Positions 57,901 to 64,000 of a DNA stretch of 64,000 nt are shown here, in pieces. Positions within the stretch are counted from its first letter, which is position 1, and every line of letters starts with the position of its first letter. The stretch covers positions 25,074,751-25,138,750 of the forward strand of contig CM070622.1 in assembly GCA_036346255.1 (NCBI GenBank). The letters are read 5' to 3'. A program made the position numbers and the translations under genes. This DNA is from Ampelocalamus luodianensis (lineage: Eukaryota > Streptophyta > Magnoliopsida > Poales > Poaceae). The notes under the pieces are model-generated. The model was not told where the DNA came from. It did no database searches and saw only the letters and a program-made list of their open reading frames with translations.

Positions 57901-60900
57901 TGTTTTTTTCTCGTCAATAGACTTTTGCACTTCCTCGTTCCACCACCACGTGTCTTTAGGTTCGCATCTTGTCACTCGGGTCACTCCAAGCACCTCCGTA
58001 GCCACCGTCCTAATGCGAGATGCCATCTCTGTCCACATACTATTCGCTTCTCCCACGCTCCACTTCCCTTCTGTGATCATCCTCTCCTTAAACTCCTGCA
58101 AGGCGTCCCCTTTGAGTTTCCACCACTTCGTCCTCGTGGCCCTTTGAGTTTCTGTTTCTGCACCAACTCCTCTTTTGTCTGACAGTACAGGAGTTATTAG
58201 CATTGCTAACGATCCAGTGAAGCATGAACTTACAAAGCGTATTGGTGTTGATGCTTTCTACATGCGGACACAGGTGCAGGATCAGGTTGTTGCTCTTCAG
58301 TATGTGCCTTCAGAGCTTCAATTGGCAGACTTCTTCACAAAGGCATAGACCAGAGCCCAGCACGGCTTCTATCTCTCCAAACTTCATGTTGTTGATCCAC
58401 CATAAGTTTGAGGGGGGGGGGGTGTGTAGATGTGCATTACTACCTGTGTATTTTCCCTGTTGTATAAGAAGTTACCTGCATATATGCTATACCTGTATTT
58501 GTATATATATTGGCCTCATGATGAACACAAGCGCTATTCATAACAGCACCTACCCTACCAACGACGGAGGTAACGGTGGCAACAGCTACGGCAACTCCAA
58601 CCGCAACAATCGTCAACGTGGCAATCATTCGGGTGGCGGCAATAACAGCAACAACAGTAGCACAAACAATGGCCATGGCAACACGTCGTGGCCATCGTAT
58701 TTCAACCATGGATCGGGACGTTCCAGGTGTGGCCAGGCCAGGCATAGCCCTGCTCCTTTGCTGGCCTGCTCGATTCACGCCCACCGAACGCCCCTCAATA
58801 GGCGTTCACGTATGCTGCCCCACCAATACCATACTCCACTGTTGCTCCGTCGCCCTCGGCCCAGTCGTCATGGACCCTACGACAAGCCCTGTCGTCGCCA
58901 CCGTCCACCACTCCTTTATGGGATCAGCAGTCACTCGTCAACGCATCTAACACCATGACCCTAACACCCCATGCCATCATTGCTTGGTTTATGGACTCCG
59001 GGGCGACCAAATACATGATGTCGGAGGCTGGTAACCTTTATTTTTCTCACTCTCCATCCTCTTTTACTCCTTCCAATGTCATTGTTGGTAACGGGTCTCA
59101 TTTACCCATTACCTCTACCGGCCAAGTTCGCCCAAAAACTTAAGCTGATGAGGAAAGACGGGTAATGCACTTATACTTCAACACTTCTCCTCACGTATAG
59201 GGCCCCCTCAAGCCTAAGATATGGAATAGAAGTGAGCTGCAATTATTTTTTTCTTTAATTGCGTCTACCGAGTCTTGAACTCAAGACCCTTTGGCTTTGA
59301 TACCATATTGAGTTGCATGTATCAACTAGTTCACGCAAAACCTTAAGCTGATGAGAAAAGGCGGACAATTCACTTATACTTCAACACTAACAATCCTGCC
59401 TAACAAAACCCACTAGGACTCTTACTAATAACAAACTCAATCTCTAATTCTTATCTCTTAGCAAATAACGCCTTCCCACTAAACTACAATTTCCAATTAT
59501 TCCTCCTGCGCCTGTGCTGTTGCCGCTCCAGCACTGCTGCTTGTCACTATTAGGATTATTACCTTTGTACCCCTGTACCTGTACATGACTATATATACGA
59601 AAGACACCCCTCATACCTGAGTGCGGTGATTCCCCCAATCAATTTCTACATGGTATCAGAGCAATTCTGGGCCAAACCCTAGCACACCACCCCAGCCGCC
59701 CAACCCCCCCTAGCCAAACTCCCCACAGCCGCCACCCCACCTCTCCTCTCGCGCCGCCTCTCTCTCTACCGGCGCCACCTCCCGGCCTCTCTTCTCCCGG
59801 CGCCTCCCCCGGCCGGCCTCCTCCACCACCACCCGGCGCCACCACCCGGTCCCGCGACCACCTCCTCCCGCGCCACCACCCGGTCCGGCGCCTCTCCCGG
59901 CCGGCCTCTCCTCCGGCGCTGCGCCACCACCCGGCCTCCCGGCGCCTCTCTTCTCCAGCCGCCTCTCCTCCCGCCCCACTCCACAACCACCCGGCGACCA
60001 CCATCCGGCGCCACCACCCGCCTCTGGCTCCCTTCCGGCGACTCCCGGCCGCACCTAGCCTCCCCTCCCTACCACCGCCGCACCATCCTCCCCACCGCCG
60101 CCCCAACCCCAACCAACCCTAACCAACCCAATCTCCCTACCGGCCGCACCCCCCCACCCCTCCCTACCGGTCGTACCCTACCCCGGCCAGTTGCGATCCC
60201 TTCTCGTATAATATTTCCCCCAAAAAAGAGTCAACACATTCTGAGTAAATATAAACTGTTGAGTGATAATATAAACTGTTGAGTGATACCTTATGTGAGC
60301 ACTTGATTATTCAACTTGCATGTTACAGCACAACAAACACAGATGTATGTGAGCACTTGATTATTATTCCACTTGCATGTTACAGCACAACAAACACAGA
60401 TGTGGGAATTTGTCTTTAGACTTTAGAGGCCCTATACCACAAGAAGATCTTATCAGTGTCCTCTCATTTTTAGCAAGATCTGAATCTTTGGCTTTAATTA
60501 TTTAACAATACGTTTTATGTTTTTTTTTTCCCAATAGAATTATCCAGCGTTAATGCCTTCTTTTACCATGCCAATGGTCTTCGTTTCTCCAATATCCATT
60601 CTGCACTAGGAAAACTGTTGAATTTTGATTTGGTTTAGAACAGTTCAGCACTCAGGACCATATATGTACCTCAAATTGAGTTACAGATGATGCATTTCTC
60701 TCGCAGGGTGCAGCAGGAATCATCTGATGGGGCTGAGAGAAATAGGTTTCTTGTTAATTATGTTGATTATGCTTTTGATGACTTTGGTGATCGGCAAACA
60801 CCTGTATATCCTGGTTTAGCCACTGTTTGGGGTAGCCTAGCTCGGAGTAAGGTTAGTGTGGATTTCTTCTGTCTGTTTTGAGCAATCTATTATTCAGTTT

Positions 60901-63577
60901 GTTCTACTTGATCGCTCGTCATGTTTATTTTATTCATGAGTTATAGTGTATGAATCATATTGCCTCAAAGAGGACATTGCCAACTGTCATTACTGCTGAA
61001 ATATCTTAATTCCTGAATGATGCCCTTGTTGCCCCTAGCAATGTTTAATGCCCCAGTGCCCACAGGTGTCAAAAACTTGATATCATGCAAACACCCATAA
61101 ACTAGCATTAGTTTGATTGTCCAAAAGAGATGCAAGCCAGATTCTATTGGTATGAGCGTTAAATTGTTGATGTTGCATACCACTTGCACTAATAATAAGC
61201 ATTTGCACCAAGGGCTTGTTAACACAACCCGTTTTGGTTTTTTATCTTGTTACTAATGCTATTCTTGCATCCAATATATCCTGTGTTCAAGATTATTTTT
61301 GTTATATTTTTTCGGTTTACTTGAATCCTGCAGAGGCGACTGTTTCATTCAATCAGCTTGTTTTTAACAGATATACATGTTTCTTCTGCTCTGCTTCACC
61401 GTATACTCTTTTGGCTTTTTAGGCTAAAGGTTATAGAGTTGGTCCCGTCTATGATGATGTATTGGCAATGGCTTGGTTTTTTCTGGAGCTTATTGTAAAA
61501 TCAATGGGATTGGAACAAAGTTGTCTCTTCTACCACAATCTTCCACTAGGTAGCACCAAGCATTTATACTTGGAGTTATTGATATAGTAGTATCAGTACA
61601 TGAATATTTAATTATACAACAAAGTATGGTTCTGATTGTTTGCTGTCATGCTCTAGGTGAAGATGTCCCACCACTACAGTTGAAAGAAGGTGTTTTTAGA
61701 TGTATCATGCAGCTGTTTGATTGCCTTCTAACTGAGGTTCATGAACGCTGTAAAAAGGGTTTAAGCTTGGCAAAGCGCTTGAACAGCACACTTGCTTTCT
61801 TTTGTTATGATCTTTTATCTATCATTGAGCCACGCCAAGTTTTTGAGCTGGTAATGTTGGAGGCCACATTTAAGTTTGTCCTTCTCCCCCTGGTTCATTG
61901 TTACTAAGCTTTTGAATTCTGGGTGTTTGCCAACAAAAGAAGTCCTGCTTTGCCTCAACGTTGAAGTGCTCCGTTTCAAGTATAGTTACTAGAAACGCGG
62001 TTCGTCTGAGTCGCGGTACGGGATTCGGGTTCGTAGTTTGCCACTTTTTCTTTCAATTTCCACTGTGAATACGAACCCCGTATCTTAAACTGGTTCGGGT
62101 TCGACGAATCCGATTCGCGATTCGTGGGGTTTTATAGCGAATCCGGTAACTATACTTTCGAGTGCTACCATTTGATCTCTTGTTGGTGTTCCTCTTAACA
62201 TGCCTACTCTTTTCCTGTTGATTTGAATATTACTTCAGTTGATTCTTATAAAGTTGCCAATATACTGGAGTAAAGCTAGTGAGGAGCTTCGTTCCAAGTG
62301 TCTGTGCATGAATATCTTTTATATGCTGCTAAATAAATACATCTCTGTTCTTCAGGTTTCATTGTATATGGACAAGTTTGTAGGAGTTTGTCAGTCAGTT
62401 CTTCATGATTGCAAATTGACATTCCTACAGATAATATGCGATCACGATCTTTTTGTTGAGATGCCTGGTCGGGATCCCTCTGATAGGTAGGTTGCCCCTT
62501 TTGTTCCTCTTTATTGAATTTTTGCTTTTTCAAAGGATGTTGACAATGTTTATCTGTTTTTCAAATGTTCTTGTAGATCAACATTTGTGAGTTCTCAAGC
62601 TAGCAAAGTATTAAAACTCCAGTTTTCCAAACATGTTTTAATTGGCCAGCAATGTTATTCAGAGCCTTTAGTCTTCCTGCTCATGTTCTCTTTACTGCTC
62701 AATAAAAAGGCATTATGTTTTCTGTTGTCCGTAAATGTCTTGGCATAAGGATTCTATATATTTTAATCCTTAATTCCTTATAATGATTATGCTTATTGTT
62801 ACTTATGCATTACCCAATCAACAAACCAGTGAACATATCATGTGCTAACATGCTGCTAATCATTTTTAGCCTTATGTTTTTGGGTGAGTGCGTTTTTGAG
62901 TTAAATATCTCCTTGTTTACAGAAATTATCTCTCGTCGGTTCTTATTCAAGAGATCTTCCTCACCCTTGACCATGATGATTTATCTCAGCGATCGAAAGT
63001 AAGCATCTCAATTGCAAGAAAAATGCTTTGGGTTACCTCTCAATGCATTCTCCCCAACTATTTCAACCTCTCACTTGTGATGGCAAATTATTCTTACTTG
63101 ATTATGTGGAAATATACTGTGTTGCAATTATTGTAGGCAGCTCGTATTTTGGTTGTCCTTATATGCAAGCATGAATTTGATGCACGCTATAAAAAAAGTG
63201 AAGACAAGCTGTACATTGCTCAGCTGTATTTTCCTCTTATAGGACAGGTACATGCACATTCACTTCACAGCTAACTACCTTGTAATGAATATCAATACTC
63301 AAGGATTTGTTTCTCTGCAAGATTTAGTGTACTGTACACAAGGTTGTGATTACAATTTTTTTTTTTTTGCATGTGAAAACACTCCTTGTTGCAGATTCTA
63401 GATGAGATGCCTGTGTTCTATAACCTAAATGCTGTTGAAAAGCGTGAAGTGCTAGTAGTCATTTTGCAAATCATAAGGAACTTGGACGACACAACTCTTA
63501 TAAAAGCATGGCAACAGAGCATTGCTAGAACCAGATTATTCTTCAAGCTTCTTGAAGAATGTATAACCCATTTTGAG
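42520..63577 (+). CDS. SPK1: SPIKE1-type DOCK family Rho guanine nucleotide exchange factor (N-terminal 1045 codons; continues past the window)
   Basis: SPIKE1 activates plant ROP GTPases and so controls actin, cell shape and adhesion. I traced 23 exons, all with GT-AG edges and consistent phase: 42520-42645, 43417-43579, 43662-43780, 44389-44501, 44620-44675, 44801-44898, 45076-45213, 45285-45596, 45687-45947, 46065-46232, 46315-46506, 46598-46641, 47212-47281, 47382-47543, 49290-49397, 49544-49581, 60707-60851, 61423-61549, 61657-61850, 62356-62486, 62923-62998, 63137-63247, 63395-63577. They total 3135 nt with no stop. The start is the first ATG of the open exon; a second ATG is codon 8. 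The family is about 1.8 thousand residues, so the catalytic DHR2 domain lies to the right. Introns 14, 16 and 19 hold transposable elements, with exons unbroken. Boundaries are by eye. Confidence 0.93.
46065..47281 (+). other. SPIKE1 exons 10-13: DHR1 / C2-DOCK domain (about codons 463-620)
   Basis: The exons code for FHAFDFRMMTRSEPFSQLFH, YVYPLTVSLSRKRNLFVRVE and LRKDDSDIR. They continue with HTQIAVGTRMACYHDEVKIS, HQLLFTFFHVDLQMKLE, and VVVGYAVLPLSTHIQLLSD spanning the 46641/47212 junction. This is the beta-sandwich C2-like DHR1 domain that in DOCK proteins binds phosphoinositide membranes. The junction of exons 12 and 13 splits a glutamine codon (CA/G) and restores the frame exactly, which supports both splice sites. 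Confidence 0.9.
47590..47677. repeat. Perfect 44-bp tandem duplication in intron 14
   Basis: The unit starting AATTTTCTTCATGATCCTTG occurs at 47590-47633 and again at 47634-47677 with no difference, so it is probably recent. Confidence 0.95.
48085..49006 (-). mobile_element. Small non-autonomous LTR element in SPIKE1 intron 14 (TTAGG duplication)
   Basis: The right LTR is 48607-49006 (400 bp, TGTAATGAACC to CCCGTGACA in plus orientation). On the minus strand it is followed by the primer-binding site TTGGTATCAGAGCA at about 48592-48605, so the element points left. The left LTR keeps only its outermost ~22 bp (TGTAATGAACCTTAGTTCAT, 48085-48106). TTAGG flanks both ends (48080-48084, 49007-49011). 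The 480-bp interior has a gag-like start and no pol. An internal 21-bp word (CATAAGTCCTTAAAGATCAT, at 48101 and 48171) sits at the deletion joint. It was presumably moved by enzymes of a related full element. Confidence 0.85.
48121..48561 (-). pseudogene. Gag-like N-terminal remnant inside the small LTR element
   Basis: An open minus-strand frame of 146 codons starts at the ATG shortly after the primer-binding site. Residues 1-70 are charged and helical (KKMAVIFLDMHATLEKMIAD, then KKKKAQQEA), as in the starts of gag proteins of some plant LTR elements. The rest is alanine/proline/arginine-rich and has no knuckle. It is not a host gene. Confidence 0.5.
50389..51131 (+). pseudogene. Copia element 1 gag, 5' part (codons 1-247)
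   Basis: The frame is open from the ATG to the insertion point. It has the UBN2-type gag pattern: NYTKWRNLFKVTLGKYCL near residue 40, AIYLDAEFSNLVQGDMTV near 130, and LILTTLRGLNDKFSFMSTLF near 180. The insertion of element 2 falls after NANQYVAP. The continuation at 58551 reads TYPTNDGGNGGNSYGNSNRN in the same frame. The glycine/asparagine-rich tail leads to a corrupted zinc-knuckle area near 58720-58760. Confidence 0.9.
51826..58410 (+). pseudogene. Copia element 2 gag-pol, many in-frame stops
   Basis: Gag begins MSSSPGTASVPRCPMIFDGL at 51826. Protease reads WILDFGASFHMTS, with D-F-G-A where D-S-G-A is expected. The integrase has WHHRLGHL, CQGCKLGKQL, DLVHYDVWG and FIDDFSRHIWIY. Reverse transcriptase has KARLVARGFQQEHGCDYDET, LYGLKQAPHAWFD and the catalytic LLYVDDMIITG. 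RNase H resumes after the LINE with SIANDPVKHELTKRIGVDAF and LQLADFFTKA. Nearly every stop is TAG or TGA at a position expected to be Q, W or R (52201, 52384, 53792, 53917, 54732, 54915, 58345). It is dead, but the frame is otherwise largely continuous. Confidence 0.93.
55877..58147 (-). mobile_element. 5'-truncated RTE-type LINE inside Copia element 2
   Basis: On the minus strand it ends (near 55880) with CCTACCCCAACTTGTTTGGG and a TTG-repeat tail, the 3' end familiar from plant RTE elements. The word GTTTCTGTTTCTGC with a following CCA flanks it at 55859-55876 and 58148-58162, a good target duplication. The reverse transcriptase comes in three broken frames. 58203-57412 covers the N-terminal part. 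57283-56843 has MVFIDLEKAYDKVPR and QGSALSPYIFALV. 56856-56284 has the catalytic FADD and a C-terminal MLRWICGHTRRDRIRN. The endonuclease domain is missing, as expected from 5' truncation. Confidence 0.9.
58551..59143 (+). pseudogene. Copia element 1 gag C-terminus and protease start
   Basis: This is the continuation of the interrupted frame after the GCACC duplicate. It encodes a Q/N/G-rich spacer and a disturbed knuckle region, then in another frame PHAIIAWFMDSGATKYMMSE and NVIVGNGSHLPITSTGQV, a clear Copia aspartic protease. The change of frame falls between about 58720 and 58970. Confidence 0.85.
59119..59386 (-). mobile_element. SMART (very small LTR retrotransposon), one LTR truncated
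   Basis: A complete 78-bp LTR lies at 59309-59386 (TGAGTTGCATG to TACTTCAACA in plus orientation). A partial copy is at about 59119-59183, sharing CTTAAGCTGATGAG and CACTTATACTTCAACA. Beside the complete LTR the minus strand has a primer-binding site ATGGTATCAAAGCC (59293-59306), and a G-rich polypurine stretch lies next to the other. The whole element is under 300 bp with no coding capacity. It matches the design of SMART elements described from grasses. It overlaps the point where Copia element 1 ends. Confidence 0.75.
59387..60200 (+). mobile_element. Fragment of a third LTR element: LTR end, primer-binding site, CG-rich leader
   Basis: TGGTATCAGAGCAATTC at 59652 is a methionine-tRNA primer-binding site directly after an LTR-like end CAATTTCTACA. 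Upstream 59400-59650 would be the LTR, but its start is not clear. Downstream 59690-60190 is CCGGC-rich, made of words such as GGCGCCACCACCCGG, and open in several frames only through composition. No gag domain follows; ordinary intron sequence resumes by about 60230. Confidence 0.7.
60201..60706. repeat. End of intron 16 with short tandem duplications
   Basis: ATATAAACTGTTGAGTGATA occurs twice between 60248 and 60289. A ~54-bp unit starting TGTGAGCACTTGATTATT occurs at about 60294 and 60349. The rest of the intron up to the exon 17 acceptor at 60706 is plain AT-rich sequence. Confidence 0.85.
61978..62157. mobile_element. MITE in SPIKE1 intron 19
   Basis: The 180-bp segment is bounded by a perfect 12-bp inverted repeat, AAGTATAGTTAC at 61978-61989 and GTAACTATACTT at 62146-62157. 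The interior is rich in CGGGTTCG / CGAATCCG words that also pair with each other, unlike the AT-rich intron around it. A clear target duplication is not visible. It has no coding capacity. Confidence 0.7.
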
Positions 63578-64000
63578 GTTTGTACAATGATCTTGTTGAT
63601 AGTTTAGAATGTTGAAGTATTTTTCAATATTGCCAACATCTGTGAGTGCAATGTACGACACTTTCTGACATTATCATCCCCACCAATAAAATAAAGCTCT
63701 GCGCGCAAAGGATTTCTGATACTCCCTGTTATTCCACTGCTGTGGGGGTCCCATTTGAATGCACCCTGACATTCAAATGGGTAAAGGGGTGTGTCCAATG
63801 ATTTTATACATTAGGCTATAGCACTTCTCCTATCCGCACATTTGTTATTTGATGGACTTCGCCTCTAGTGCTAATCTCTGATCATTCTAGTCTGTCGTGT
63901 TGCAATTGTTTGATGTGCAAATAACTCTTCCAGGTTACTGATTTGAGTTGAGTATATCCGAATCCAACCTTTTCTTCATTGTGTTCCTGTTGTATTTTTA
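63578..64000 (+). other. Start of SPIKE1 intron 23, to the window edge
   Basis: Donor GTTTGTAC follows exon 23. No further exon is seen before 64000. A 12-bp perfect inverted repeat (CCCATTTGAATG at 63750-63761, its complement at 63770-63781) forms a hairpin with an 8-base loop, possibly a small MITE remnant. Confidence 0.6.

Larger units (their letters stand above)
51132..58545 (+). mobile_element. Copia element 2, nested in element 1 (GCACC duplication)
   Basis: Short LTRs flank it: 51132-51261 (130 bp, TGTTAGATATG to TATTCATAACA) and about 58424-58545 (122 bp). GCACC occurs at 51127-51131 and 58546-58550. The primer-binding site TGGTATCAGAGCAAACC is at 51262-51278, and a polypurine run of G lies at 58411-58423. 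By eye the LTRs differ at about 7 of 120 aligned positions plus an 8-bp gap, so this insertion is older than the Gypsy element. A LINE at 55877-58147 splits its RNase H. Without the LINE it is about 5.1 kb, normal for Copia. Confidence 0.93.
49836..59120 (+). mobile_element. Copia element 1 in SPIKE1 intron 16 (outer member of the nest)
   Basis: The candidate 5' LTR runs from TGTTATGGTG (49836, tentative) to CACACCTTCA (50302). The primer-binding site TGGTATCAGAG follows at 50303-50313 and gag starts at ATG 50389. At 51131 gag is cut by Copia element 2 and resumes at 58551 after the duplicated GCACC. The resumed part reaches the protease (WFMDSGATKYMMS near 58990, active site intact), then homology ends near 59120 at a SMART element. 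Integrase, reverse transcriptase, RNase H and the 3' LTR are missing. It is a truncated, dead copy in the same orientation as the host gene. Confidence 0.88.

Noticed and set aside
59639..60112. 157-codon glycine/arginine-rich minus-strand frame
   Set aside because: A composition effect of the CCGG-rich leader. Two other frames are open as well, and it lies antisense to an LTR-element leader.

Overview
This is nuclear DNA from a grass (Poaceae, probably a panicoid). The reasons are spliced genes with standard GT-AG introns, several classes of plant transposable elements (Copia, Tekay/Del-type Gypsy, an RTE-type LINE, SMART, MITEs, a tRNA-derived SINE), and one well-preserved host gene whose exons read as SPIKE1, the plant DOCK-family Rho guanine nucleotide exchange factor. 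There is no prokaryotic, organellar or CRISPR signal. I found no candidate for a wholly new biological system. The notable content is how repeats are nested and decayed around and inside the host gene.

Layout. 1-5.9 kb: a decayed minus-strand Copia element whose gag/leader segment is tandemly duplicated. 5.9-12.3 kb: mostly unassigned intergenic DNA with a tRNA-derived SINE (7.1 kb), traces of a broken spliced gene (8.3-8.8 kb), a three-unit ~165-bp repeat (10.3 kb) and a simple array built on a GTTTCAACAAG-like word. 12.35-20.18 kb: a large non-coding TG...CA element with GGAAC target duplications, inserted into that array. It carries two purine-rich tandem arrays and is itself split by a 2.28-kb probable solo LTR with GAAGG duplications. 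20.2-28.5 kb: gene fragments, three terminal-inverted-repeat elements and microsatellites. 28.48-37.58 kb: a Tekay/Del-type Gypsy element with a 3.23-kb 5' LTR, an intact extra ORF, broken gag-pol with a chromodomain-like tail, and a 3' LTR cut to about 175 bp. 37.83-38.64 kb: a foldback element with doubled inverted arms. 39.0-41.4 kb: a decayed hAT/ZMYM1-like transposase gene.

42.52 kb to the right edge: SPIKE1 on the plus strand. I traced 23 exons, all joining in frame, giving the N-terminal 1045 codons including the DHR1/C2 domain. The catalytic DHR2 region lies beyond the window. Intron 14 holds a 0.9-kb non-autonomous LTR element. Intron 16 is 11.1 kb, bloated by a Copia element interrupted by a second Copia (GCACC duplication), which is interrupted by a 5'-truncated RTE-type LINE; a SMART and a third LTR-element fragment follow. 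Intron 19 holds a 180-bp MITE. Splice sites and reading frame appear preserved throughout.

A recurring theme is that in-frame stops in the Copia and Gypsy remnants often fall where CAG, TGG or CGA codons are expected. This fits deamination of methylated cytosines in silenced elements. All homology statements are from reading translations by eye; no database search was run.
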